NCBI GenBank assembly: GCA_035222895.1
Contig: JAVYIG010000888.1
Coordinates: forward strand, 310,001-374,000
From: Strongylocentrotus droebachiensis
Taxonomy: Eukaryota; Echinodermata; Echinoidea; Camarodonta; Strongylocentrotidae
Length of the DNA: 64,000 bases
Reading direction: 5' to 3'
Shown piece by piece: positions 49,840-61,200 of this stretch. Position 1 is the first letter of the stretch, and every line of letters starts with the position of its first letter. Both the position numbers and the translations under genes were made by a program. The notes under the pieces are model-generated. The model was given only the letters and a program-made list of their open reading frames with translations. It did not search any database and had not been told where the DNA came from.

Positions 49840-50075
49840 CTCTCCAAGTAGACCGGCTTCGCAGCGTCCTTGCCTGTTCCTCGATCCAAGCGGGTCTTGG
49901 AACTGTTGGAGTGCCACAGGCATTCTATGATGTGGGGATGAAAGCGTTTGGACTGGAGCCGGGAGAGGGTGAGGGCCTCGGTCTTCCATTGCTGGTAGTG
50001 GTCCGGGTGGAACGTCTGGAGAAGACCTCTGCGAGGGGAGCCATTACTGGTCTGCCACTCCACGATACCAAAGTT
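49840..50075 (-). CDS. Exon 3: N-lobe of the kinase-like domain
   Basis: The acceptor TTTGTTTCTTCAG precedes 50075 and the donor GAGAG|GTAAGT begins at 49839. The exon carries 78 codons plus two bases (residues 384-461). NFGIVEW at the start matches the end of a glycine-rich loop (F-G-x-V), but the first two loop glycines are absent. Fifteen residues later GLLQTF stands where VAVK-x-L is expected, so the ATP-anchoring lysine is Gln403. Glu416 in WKTEAL fits the helix C glutamate. FHPHIIECLW at about 428-437 matches the common HPNIVxLxG segment. An insert of about 20 polar residues follows before KPVYLER, which leads into strand beta5. The nearest style is tyrosine-kinase or tyrosine-kinase-like. 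The domain is probably unable to bind ATP normally. Confidence 0.85.
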
Positions 50076-51784
50076 CTGAAGAAACAAATTGGAATTCAGA
50101 TTTTGAACCAGAATACATTGAACAAAGCGGCAAGAAATTGAAAAATAAATGCATTTCATATTCACTCCAGCACAGGAGTTCTAAATCAGGTACATTCCAC
50201 AAATTCAGGTGTGGGTGTGGGGATGTATGTGTGTGTACATTTGTTTCTCATACAAATCATGTCAAGATTTCATAAGGTGGGAATCGTGTAATATTATAGT
50301 ATATTAAATATCATGGCAAGTTATTGGAAACAGGACATCTCAAAAAAAGTGAGTCCTGTGATAGATCGCGCTGTCGGAATAAGGTGGCCCTTCTTGGCAT
50401 GTGCCGTGGCTTGCACTTTATATGAAACACAGAAGAAGAACAAGAATATGAACAAGGACAAGAAAACAAAGAAGAAGATGAACAGCAACAAAATAGAAAA
50501 GGAGGAGGCAGGAAAAAGTGGTTGTTCTTGACACAGACTATGGCTTAGGCTAAGATAGCGAACCGAAAGCCTAACTCCGTAATGAGAACGTGGTCTAGTT
50601 TGACTTCCAATAGATGATCACAAGAACATAAGTCTACCTTAGCAACCCACTCTTTGTCCTTGACAACAGGAAAATGGAAACATTTTTGGCAAATCGTGTG
50701 GCAACATCCTACAGGAAACCTAGATACAGAGATTTCTCGTTGTTGAGAGAATCAACTAAAATTTTAGGAGAGTTGGGACCAGATAAAAATTGGTATACTG
50801 AGGGATAATTCCTGCTCCAAATTAGTCAAGATTTAATTGTATAACATGATGTGAATCACATCCGATTTTGGTGGAAATTATTTAATAGAAGCAGAAGACA
50901 ATTACTGTAATGGAGCAAAAGAATGTACAAAAGAAAGGAGAAGAATGAAAGGGAAATAAAGGAGAAAAGGAAGAAGATAAACTTTAATTGAAAAGAGAAT
51001 GGAAGAAGAGGAATAAGCAGAACACAAAGAGGAACAAAATACAAGAAGAAAGAGAACTTTAAGGAAAAAAGTTAATGAATTACATTTTAAAAAGAGCAAA
51101 AAAAGAGAGAGTAGAGAAAGAAGAAAAAGAGAAAGAAGAAAAAGAGAAAGAAGCAAAAAAATCATAAGACAGAACTACACAGTGTACAGTAGCTGCAGCA
51201 GTTGAATTGCAGGAATAGGTTCAGATTAAGAGCTGTAATTGGTTAGGAAAGTGTTGTCTAGCCTATGCATGTATTATGTAATCATAATTAAACCATTGGC
51301 CCAATCAATTAAAACATTGTCGATGACCTACATGTACATGTGCAAAGAACATACTCAAAATAACATGTTGCATACATGTACATGTAGTACCTGTATAAAC
51401 TAATCGTTACAATACCATTTAAAAAGTAAGATGTTGATTATTAATCATTTAAAACTCAAACCATATTCATAATATTATGACAATACATTTGTACGTTTAT
51501 ATGGATAAAGCTTTCATTAAATTGACTGAAATAAAGCCCAGCTAATTTGGGAGGTTACAGAATCAGAATTAAATTAAAAGCTGGGAACCAGCTTAAACAT
51601 ACACGACAGTGAAAACTAATTTAGCTCTGCGAAATTTGAAGAAAACAAAAAGCACTAGATTCATAACTTTTTTATTTCTAATCAGAACTTTCACTGATCT
51701 TTTTCTCTAATTGTTCTGTTTTTATTGAAACCAACTTGATATCAGAGTTGACTTCCCCTTTACAAACAAAAGCAAACTACTAAC
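50076..51784 (-). other. Intron 2 (about 1.7 kb)
   Basis: Bounded by GTTAGT at 51784 and CAG at 50076. It contains GT-rich sequence near 50210, an A/G-rich stretch at about 50880..51165 and several copies of ACATGTAC near 51330..51390. No exon is seen inside. Confidence 0.7.
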
Positions 51785-52002
51785 CTCAGATCTCGACTGC
51801 ATGATGACATGCTCTACCCACGATGCTTCACTGGGGGCACGGTTGCTACCCCGGGGCAAGGTATCGTGGGTATGTGGTCCCATCCCGTTGGCAAGAGCTC
51901 CCTCTATGTCCGTTCCCTTTCCGTGGCCAGAAGCTCTCGAGGGCGGGACCGTACGAGCCAGCTGACCCAGTCCGACGCGTAGAGCGCTGCCTCCTTTCAC
52001 AG
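51785..52002 (-). CDS. Exon 2: cytoplasmic linker between receptor and pseudokinase
   Basis: The acceptor is a strong pyrimidine tract ending TTCCACAG just above 52002, and the donor is GAG|GTTAGT at 51784. The exon supplies two bases that complete an alanine codon with exon 1, then 72 codons. The peptide is rich in Gly, Ser, Pro, Arg and Thr and looks disordered. Its last residues (ASWVEHVIMQSRSE) could begin the first strand of the kinase-like fold. There are no transmembrane segments or known motifs. It would place the pseudokinase about 80 residues from the membrane. It is called an exon because of its splice sites, phase and higher GC; I cannot recognise a homologue of the linker itself. 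Confidence 0.72.
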
Positions 52003-52070
52003 CTGTGGAAAAAGAGAGCATTTTGCATTATAAACATGAATGAGCCGACATTTCATAGAACATTGACATT

Positions 52071-53330
52071 TTCTAGGTTTTCACATTTTTTCATTTTATA
52101 CAAAATCGAAGTATCAAAATGATACAAAAAGCAGTTAAAAAGAGGGAGAAGGTGACAAGGAAAAAAAATGAAACTTCAGTATAAATAAATGAATAAGTAT
52201 AGAATGTACTTGGTCTAAACAAAGGCCTTTAAAAGAATCCTGCATGAAGTTTAAAACATCCAAAATGCATTAAAACTTTTGACGCCAATTCAACTTTTAG
52301 TATGTTGAAGCAGGGCTTCACACTTCACACTTGACATACATAATTATGTAGACTCTCAAATCTCCAGAACCCTCAAATATGAAAGTACATATCAGTGACT
52401 TTGTCGGAAAGATCTGAAGAAAAAAAGTGTGTACGAACAAGTAAGAGTAACTGGGTGACTTGTCTTGAATTGCAATTCTTCATAAATGCTGGCATTCTGG
52501 TTTTTCATGAAATTGTCTAGGTTTTCACATTTTTTCATTTCATACAAAACTCAAAAGTCTCAAAATAACACCCCAAATTTTTTTAGAAAGAGGGAAGAGG
52601 TGGCAAGAAAAGTAGAAACTCAATGAAAGAATTAAATGTACAGTACTTGGTCTAATCAAAGCTTTAAAAGAATCCTAGTTTTTTAAATCCAAAACACATT
52701 AAAACTTTTGACATGACACCAATTCATCTTTTAGTACATGGAGAAGCAAGGCTTCACACTTGACATACATCTAGACACTCAAATCTCCAGAACCCTAAAA
52801 TATGAAAATACATATCAGTGACTTTGTCGGAAAGATCTGAAGAAAAAAGGTGTGTATGAACAAAAGTAACTCGGTAACTTGTCTTGTAGTGCAATTGCTG
52901 GTATTCTGGTATTTCATGCAATTGTCTAGGTTTCATGTCTTTTCATTTCATACTAAAATCAAAAGTATCAAAATAATATTTAAAAAGCAGATTAAAAAGA
53001 GGGAGGAGATGACAAGCAAAGAAGAAACTCAATGAAAGTAAAAAATGTACTTTGTCTAGTAAAAGCTTTAAAATAATCCTAGTTTTAAAAAAATCCAAAA
53101 TGCATTAAAACTTTTGACACCAATTTATCTTTTAGTAAATGGAGAAGCAAGGTTTCACACTTGACATACATCTAGACTCTCAAATCTCCAGAGCCCTTAA
53201 ATATGAAAATACATATCAGTGACTTTGTCGGAAAGATCTGAAGAAAAAAAGTGTGTATGAACAAGAGTAACTTGGTAACTTGTCTTGTATTGCAATTCTT
53301 CATAAATGCTGGCATTCTGGTTTTTCATAG
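52071..53330. repeat. Tandem repeat, ~410-445 bp unit, three copies
   Basis: TCTAGGTTTTCACATTTTTTC-like starts occur at about 52072, 52517 and 52925. Each is followed by a GAGGGAG(G/A)AGGTG segment, AACTTTTGACACCAATTCA, CACTTGACATACAT and TGACTTTGTCGGAAAGATCTG. The array starts about 70 bases upstream of exon 2 in gene orientation. Confidence 0.88.
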
Positions 53331-54974
53331 CAAATTCATTGCCCATTGTTTAGTTTCAGTCATAAAAATTGCTTCATGGTTAAGTGCATACTTTCATAAT
53401 ATTTTGAAAGAGTGTTTCAAAAAAATGCTTCATTAAAGTTTTTCCTTCTTCCTTCTCTATATATCCCTTTCCCTCTTGTTCTTTTATTTTCTTATTGATC
53501 AATATAATCATCATCTTTAATCCTCCTCCTCCTTTTCTTCCTCCTTGTTTTTTCTCTTCAGCTCAGCAACTATCATAATCTGTCCTCAGTAGCTCATGAA
53601 GTAGCTTTTGGTTCGGAAATCTTCTCCCCTCCTTCTTTAATTGACTTTGAGTACCAGTAATCTTATTTTTGTTCTCATCATTTCCCTCTTTGTTAGTATT
53701 GAAACATCATCAATGCTTGTTTCAACAACACATTTCACCCATCTTGACTTTACTCACAGTGTGCAAATTTGTCATCTTTTGGCCCAAATCTAGTAATCTA
53801 CCACTGAAATGTACACTGTGAAACCTCCGAGGTCAATAGGCTTTGCAGTCAGAGTCTACAGTGGGAACATTCCAAGACCTTGAGGTCATTCAACGTCTGC
53901 AGACAATTTTGGTGTTTTCATTCCATATTTTGTCATTCCTGTCAAACACTTCTTGGGGGGGGGGGGACATCATTATTATATACTTTAGTTTTCATTTTTC
54001 TTTTAATAATTTACATGTAAAACACTTTTCTGCAAAATGCCTGTCCAATGTCCCACACGTTTTAAATGTTCTGTAATTTAGTAAATCTCATACATGTATG
54101 GTTCAAGATGGTTTTCTCCATCAAATGTTCAACTCTTTTGTTGAGAAGAAAATGGTAGAAGGATATTATGGAGTGACATACAGTACAATGTATCCAATAG
54201 AGATCTGGTTCTCCTCTTTTCTATTACCATAATCTGTATTTAATTAATCTTTTTTTCCTTGAAATAACTTCTATAGGCTAGTTTGTTTGCTTGCTGTTTG
54301 TTTTGGGGTGGTTTTTGTATGTGTACATGTATATATGTACAGGGTAGGTAAAAATGAATGATATTTAAACCATTTCTTCAGGTTCTTGGGAATAATTAAT
54401 TCCAATTATTGGTATAAAATCCCTCTTATTCTCAGTAGAAAATTTCCCACTCATTTTCAATTTTTCTTTTTCCTTTCTAAAAACCTGTTTACTGCAGCCT
54501 CTATGGGAGCATAGCCTATTTACCAGTATTTATCTACCTACCCTATTTCCTTTGCTTTTCCTGTAGCCTATTTATCCCCAAATCCATATGGGTCTTCAAT
54601 ATGTATCAACAGCATTATGGTCAATTTAAAAAAAGCAGCAGGGCGCACCATCATAACCACAGGAATTGGGTTTGGAAAGACAAAAGGGCCATTGACTACC
54701 GGAAAAACCACACAAACCTAGAGATTACTCAGTCCGTGACTATGGTATCCACAGACAATTAGAACACTTCATGAGTCACTCAGTGACTTCAAGTCTTTCA
54801 TCAGTTGCAGTCATATTTTCTTGATAATTTTTCCCTGATTTATGACTTGCATGTCATTATCGATGACTTCCTGTGTGATGTTCAACATTCTCAGGTACTT
54901 GCGGTCAACCATGTCTTGATGTAACCAGGGATGTCAAGAGGCACCATCTTGACTTGCCCATTGCACATGAGACC

Positions 54975-55281
54975 AGGGGGGTGTTTCACAAAAATCTTAA
55001 GTTGTACTTATCTACAAGTTGGACCTAACAATTTTGGAAAGCCATTAGCATCTATAAAATTATTTGTACATTTTATTTTAGAAGGCATAAAATGTTGATT
55101 CAAATATTTCATATTTTCTATTATCGAGGAGATTTCATATTCTTGATGTGGAATTTATAAAAAGTATAAAATACTTTTTGCTTTTGAATATATTTCATTA
55201 TAGGGCTACAAATGTCTTTCCATAATTTTGAAGTCCAACTTGGAGTTAAGTTCAACTTAAAATCTTTGTGAAACACCCCCT
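54975..55281. mobile_element. MITE with GGGGGGTGTTTCACAAA ends
   Basis: GGGGGGTGTTTCACAAAAAT at the left and ATCTTTGTGAAACACCCCC at the right are inverted repeats. The subterminal TTAAGTTGTACTTA pairs imperfectly with TTAAGTTCAACTTAA. Related to 16722..17023. Confidence 0.85.
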
Positions 55282-56185
55282 GGCATTGGTTGAAGCATCT
55301 GATTATTGAAGGACATCCAGCACATTTCCGTTCATATGGCTTTCAGCAGCATTAAAGCCTTGAAGTTGAAACCAACCCTGGACCATTTCATGACTTGCCT
55401 GTTGCACTGGGGCCAGATATTGGTTGAGGCGAAGAAATGTAATGTATACTTTCAACTTCAAGGGCATACTGCACATGTCTGTTCATACAGTACGACTTTC
55501 AGGCTGTTTCAGCAATATTAAAATCTTGAAATCCTGCCTCCACCAAGATTTTGACTTGCCTGTGGCTGTAGCACTGGGGCCAGATATTGGTTGAGGCAAA
55601 GAAATGTAATGTATACAGCACATGTCTGTTCATACCCCTCAAGAGAGATTGTAAGGGTAGTCCCTGGTAAGATTCTAAACCACTGCTGTGCCAGCAGTTT
55701 ACCATCATCTCCCATTAGAAAACTTTCAAGAAATGAATTTTAAGTTCAAAGTTATTATTTTGTTTGTACATGAAGATCAGAACAAAAATACCTTCAAGTT
55801 CATTGGGAACAAACTTCACAACTATACATGTACATCCATGTTAGGCGCCACAGATTTATTCAACTGGCATTTAGAACCAATACTGTTCTCCCTGAGGGCC
55901 CTGCAATCATATTATTACCCCAGCTTCAGTTTTTAAAGATTTTTTTTATTTTCTTCCTACCGGTACCTATTTTCAGTACTACACCCATTCACTGGGTGGA
56001 GAGTGGCAAATATAGATTCATATTTTGCCAAAGGACATTAGTGCTGTAGTGGGACTCAAACTGCAAACCATGTGATTCACAGTGCAACGATGTACAAGTA
56101 TCTATCCACTATAGACGACACCTCTATTGATGAATAATATTTGCCCTCCACGGCATGAATAGGGAGAAATTTGTCACTATCCAAC

Positions 56186-56700
56186 AATCCAATGTTTTTT
56201 TTTTTTTATAAATGTAATGCTTCCTGGGAAAAATTTCAATTATTAAATATATTTGTGGCTTCCCGCTGGTTCCAAGATTTTTTCTGACTTGTGTTTTTCA
56301 ATACAGGTCGATCAATCGACCTTATTGATACAGATCTTATTTACTGGGTGGAAGCCACAAATATATTTAATAATTGAAATTTTTCCCAGGAAGCATTACA
56401 TTTATAAAAGTTACTGTCCTATGGCGGACTAATGAATATTAATGAGTCAGAATTAATCAGGAGAGCTTAGGTATTTGTTTCTAGTTCATCGTGACTGTGC
56501 CATGGACCAGTGATGGCCTGGTGGTAGAGTCGCTGCCCGGCAAGCAGTAGATGGCAGGTTCAAATCCCGCTGGTTCCAAGATTTTTTCTGACTTGTGTTT
56601 TTCAATACAGGTCGATCAATCGACCTTATTGATACAGATCGATCAATCGATCTTATTTACTGGGTGGAAGCCACAAATATATTTAATAAATCCAATGTTT
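56186..56700. mobile_element. Composite foldback/SINE-like insertion with 12-bp direct repeats
   Basis: AATCCAATGTTT flanks the unit at 56186..56197 and 56689..56700, which looks like a target duplication. Just inside the left repeat is a poly-T run. Perfect 57-base inverted arms lie at 56207..56263 and 56350..56406. A tRNA-like head (TGGCCTGGTGGTAGAGTCG and GGTTCAAATCCCGC) lies near 56513..56570. The segment CGCTGGTTCCAAGATTTTTT, leading to GGTGGAAGCCACAAATATAT, is present twice, once as the hairpin loop side and once after the tRNA-like head. Confidence 0.7.
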
Positions 56701-57347
56701 GGAAGCATTCAAACCAAGTATTTCCAACAGGATACAGTGGTTTGTATACCGGGTATCTTATTATTACTCTGAGCCATACTGATACCTGTCTAAGATGTTA
56801 TTAAAAGTAAACTAGGTGTACATAACTGTTGTAATTGTAACAAATATTTGAACAAGGGCGGACCCAATGTGTGCACTAAAGACATCTTCTTTGTTTGACA
56901 GATTACATGTACAGTGTATATCGTTTGACTAACAAAGGAAGGGTAATTTTGTTCAAAAATAAACAACAGAGAACATTGGCCAATTCAGGCTCACAAGTTT
57001 AGGCGAGACATGTTTAAATATAATATCCCAAGTGTATCAACTTGAAACGAATTGAAAATTGACAAGTGCTGACAATTTTTGATACCATCTTTAGAGTAAG
57101 GGTCTTCCTTACCGTAATCAATAAACATACTGTACAAGTGTACATTAGCATCTCATATCAATTTATCAGAGAAGAAATTGCATTCTTTTTTAAGAATTCA
57201 TTTCGCATAGCTAATTGCTGGTAACAAAGAAAAAATGGATTATAAATGTGGATATTGGAGTCAGCAAATCTAATGTACACTTTCCAGTTTGGGTCTTTGT
57301 TCATAACATTCATGTAATAATCATCCGGAGTATTACATGTATCTCAC

Positions 57348-58278
57348 CTTTCTTCCTGCAGGAGTGCCAACATGCTTCCAGGGTGGTGTCCTCCAAGCCA
57401 GCATAGAAGACATAGATGACAGGTCCGATGATCCCACTGAACGGAAGCACGATCCCAAACACCCACTGGAACACCACCGTCGGAATACTCACATTGAGGT
57501 TAGCACCAAAGATAGCTACCACGCCAGGAAAGCGAAAGGCAACAGTACTGAGCATCATGAGGCCAACGCGCTTGACCAGAGCGGCGTTCTTCTGGATGAC
57601 CCTAGCCTCCATGGGTGTGACCCCAACAGTGTGACGTTGCTGCTTGTGGAGCTGGCAGGCGGTGACGACGATGAGCATGAGGAGGACGATGATGGAAAGG
57701 CCGTCCATGGATGCTAGGACTAAAGTGTAGATCCACATCGGTTCCTGCTCGAGCATGGTGTGAAGCGGGAGACAGAGATAGACCTTTGAGGTCTCCTGGG
57801 CTTCCGCAAACACCGGGAATGGTATGAGAGGCACCACTGCAAAGAGACCAACCAACACCCACTCCGCGATAAGGACGATCCTCAAGGCATTGAGGTACGA
57901 CTTGAGGTTCTTGAATCGCCGTGGCAACAGGAGACGGAGGAGGAAGCTACTGGCAAGCGTCACCATGGTCAACATGCACATGGTGGAGGTTGCCACGCCC
58001 ACAAAGCTGGCAAAGCTACAGAGCGCCTTGATGACAACGTCGTCATGCCGATGGTTCAGGATGATGTTCATGGTGAGGATGACATAAGGGTGGAGGCAGA
58101 GGAGAAGGTAACAGAAGAGGAGGTTGTGGATGAGAAAAGCATCTACCGGTATCTCCCTTTTCTGGACCACACCTAAAATGAGGACAATGATGTTGACCAC
58201 GAGTACAGCTGTGGCCACTGTCCACATAACGTATGGAAGGACCTCATCTTGGGTCATCGAGGTCATCTCTTCCTCCAT
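57348..58278 (-). CDS. Exon 1: seven-transmembrane receptor domain, LGR-like class A GPCR
   Basis: The first ATG (58278) follows an in-frame TAA with no intervening ATG. The 310 codons hold seven hydrophobic helices: about 15-38, 46-70, 84-112, 129-152, 181-207, 233-259 and 267-292. The disulfide pair is visible as Cys87 at the start of TM3 and Cys169 in the second extracellular loop (context KVYLCLPL, close to the KVSICLPM-type loop of glycoprotein-hormone receptors as I recall it). Asn29 and Trp140 fit the conserved TM1 and TM4 positions, and NVS at 262-264 is a possible glycosylation site. Oddities: the TM2 aspartate position is Tyr57, the D/ERY-type motif reads ASS at 109-111, CWxP reads FRFP at 248-251, and NPxxY reads GPVIY at 285-289. 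There is no large ectodomain and no cleavable signal peptide. The exon ends at the donor AAAG|GTGAGA, just after the helix-8 sequence ACWHSCRKK, whose cysteines could be palmitoylated. Ligand and coupling are unknown. Confidence 0.9.
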
Positions 58279-61200
58279 GATTATTCCTTGAACAATAACA
58301 CGATAACAAACTACAATATGAAGTTCCTTCAGAACAAGGGTTATGTGTCGTTAACTCGGGTGCATGGCTAAAATTGGTTACCAACACAAAGGATGGAGCT
58401 GTGACTTCTGCTGATTACAATTACCACAAAATATCAGGGTTTGATGAAGGTCTCTGGAGTGATAGTTGAAATCATAATGTACAAAAACTAAATTTATCTA
58501 AATGGCATCTGTGTAATCACCCTATTCCAAATTATAAATCCATACCAGTATCCTGACAGCTCCTATAATCCTTGCATGTACAATTTCCTTGGAAAAAAAG
58601 TAAAATATCCTCTGGTGGTCACTTTACAATTCCATTTACAAACATCTCCATTCTGGTCGATTGTCTGGTGCAAGTAAATTCAATTAAAGCTGATGGCTTG
58701 TTGTGCTCCTCAGATAGTACACATTCCACTGATAAATCCTGACTTGTGAACATCATTGCTGCATATATTCCATATTATAGATCATGATCAGTGCATTTCG
58801 TCCTGTTTAAAGGAGGAGAAAGAATAAACAAATGTCATCAAACAAAAACAAAAACAGTATCAGAATCAATCAAGTTTATTAAAGAGCAAATTCTTGCAAG
58901 GCAAACGAAGTTGTCCTAAATTAATAAAGTACATTCTTTCAAACATATCTAGTTAAAAAAATACAAAGAAAACCCGGAGTGGGTTAACAAATCAACTAAT
59001 TACCAACGGACGTCCGTATAGGATATGTGAGGAAAAACTACCGTACTCACCAAGTTAACTGCCCCTGAGCTGAGGTAACGGGCTAAATTTCGTTTACGTG
59101 TTATGTGGGGTGACCGTGAGGTGCATCTAGGAAAGTGGTTCCCGACCAAAAATGATGAAAAGATATTCCACGTGGTTAAAAACTGAATACAAAGTGATTA
59201 GATTTCCGAAGTTCTGAATCACTGCTTCATCGTAAACCTCATCGTAGAATAAATCGTTATTTTACCACCAAATGATGATGAATCCTATAAAAACGTGATT
59301 TGGGGCTACGCCTCCGATAATAGCACGCGCACACCTTCGCTGCCAGTGCCAATTTTTCGTATGCCCAGCTGGAGCATTCACTGGATTCAATGCACTGATT
59401 CGCTGCATGAATGAGTCTTGTGCGTTCGTGTGTGGATTGCTCAATAGTTCGCACGCGAATCGCACGTGTGTATGTATTGACAAACTTCACACACTCTGCA
59501 GTTATTCTATTTATCCAGACCCGGCCTTTACCGGTTCGTCATTTAGTAAAAAGAAAACATTAGAAGTTTGAACACTTGTGAGATTTGTAAATATATTTTC
59601 TTGAATATTTCCGATTTCATGACAACCAATGTACAACCATGGTGACACTGAAGTTGGCATTTTATTTTTAAAGTGTAAAATGTGGCCTATATTTTGGTTT
59701 AATGGTTTTTATCTCAGAATGCCTTCCTCTCTCGATCTTCAACTCAACAGTTTTCTTATTCACTTCTTTTATAGCCTTTCCTAGCTTTTAGTTTTTGTTT
59801 TTATTTACACACAAATATCATGCAAATAATATTTGTTGAAAAATGATGGCTTTACATAATTCCTGAAGATTACTGTCTTTAAACAAAACAATTATTATGA
59901 GTGGAAATCAAATGCTCTGTACTATGAGATCTGTAATTGTGCCAAGTGTTCTGTATTCGTCGTAATTTGTCATTCATTTTTTTTCTTCTTGTTACAGGGA
60001 ATATTATTGTCGTCTGCTAGCACTCTGTAGTTACTCTACATCTGGTAGAGGGCGGCATACACCTTTACGTAGACATGCACATAGCTCTAGACAAAAATTA
60101 TGTTATTATAATGCTGGGGAGTTGGGAGCCCAACAAATTTGATGGCAAAATTGCATTTAAATTGCATCATAATGTGTGAGAACAATTCTGCAAGGATTTT
60201 CAATACAATTTTTTTGGAAGTCGAATATTGATGAAAGAATACAAAATAGGTTTTCTGCTTTTTATGTATTCTTTTATCAATACTTGTCTTCAAAAACATT
60301 GGGGGATCTTTGCAGAATAGGGTCATTCTCTTTCATATTATGATACAATTTAAATGAAATTTTTGACGAATTTGAGGCTCCCAACACTTTACAGGGAATA
60401 TAAATAATGACACCGGTCTTTAGTCACAGAGTAGTCAGCTCTCATGGGGAATTCGACACCGTTCGGGTGTTTACCCAATAACAGGTGTTGTCAATCACCA
60501 GGATTAGCCTTGAGTTTTATGACCATTGGACCTTATGTAATGCTTTGCTTTTCCTTCGCCCGAAGAATCTTCGAGCATGCTCCGAGAGACTAGGGGGTAA
60601 TTCTTGACGGGCCAACGGGTTTGCTGTGTGCAGATTTGTACTCCCATTAATGGTATTTCCACCAAGTCTGGTGTCAGCGAATTATGGCCTTCTGCACATG
60701 GAAACTGACTACCCACTCCCTTTAAGTCATATTTTAGAACATGAATCAATTAACAACCCCACCACCATTCCATTGGAAGGTTGTATTTAGGGTGATTTAG
60801 TGTGGTTTTGTTTCCTGGGGAGGCGGCTTTACGCACTCTAAATAGATCTCTAAAATCATTCCACAGGCGTTGCCATATATTACATTAGAGTAATAATACT
60901 TTCTAATCACCTTGAATGAGATGGAGAAACGAAATGCCGTCATAAATTTCTCAATTTTAATTTTTGATAAATGAAGATCGTGACTAAAGTCGTCGTTTTA
61001 ACTTACACGTCCATGCTATATCTTGCGTCATCCACCAGTATTTTTTTATCGTTATCTTTTTCGTTTTTTAATCCTCTTCTTCTTCTTCTTCTTCTTCTTC
61101 TTCTTCTTCTTTTTCATTTTCATCTTCTTCTTTATCTTTACATCTTTTTCTTCATTTATGTAGTCGTCTCAATTGTTTTCTTTTCAGCTTTCTTTCTTTC

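Larger units (their letters stand above)
52003..57347 (-). other. Intron 1 (about 5.3 kb)
   Basis: Bounded by GTGAGA at 57347 and CAG at 52003. It holds a threefold tandem repeat, one MITE and a composite foldback unit, listed separately. About 53440..54970 and 55280..56180 are AT- and pyrimidine-rich with no further signal. A short direct repeat (TGGGGCCAGATATTGGTTGAGGC) occurs near 55410 and 55575. Confidence 0.7.
33528..58278 (-). other. Gene span: predicted 7TM receptor-pseudokinase fusion (four coding exons found, 3' end missing)
   Basis: Coding exons 58278..57348, 52002..51785, 50075..49840 and 33720..33528 join with GT..AG introns of about 5.3, 1.7 and 16.1 kb. The phases agree at each junction: exon 1 ends one base into a codon and exon 2 begins with the other two, exon 2 to 3 is phase 0, and exon 3 leaves two bases that exon 4 completes. 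The joined reading frame is 526 codons. It runs from a 7TM domain (residues about 15-292) through a short helix 8 and a roughly 80-residue linker into a kinase-like fold (from about 380). Exon bases are richer in G and C than the surroundings. No stop is reached after exon 4, so more exons are expected at lower coordinates. The fusion is inferred from splice signals and phase, not from a transcript. Confidence 0.8.

Noticed and set aside
57337-58087. Plus-strand frames opposite exon 1 (up to 126 codons)
   Set aside because: They are antisense shadows of the receptor exon. Only the minus strand gives membrane helices and spliced continuity.
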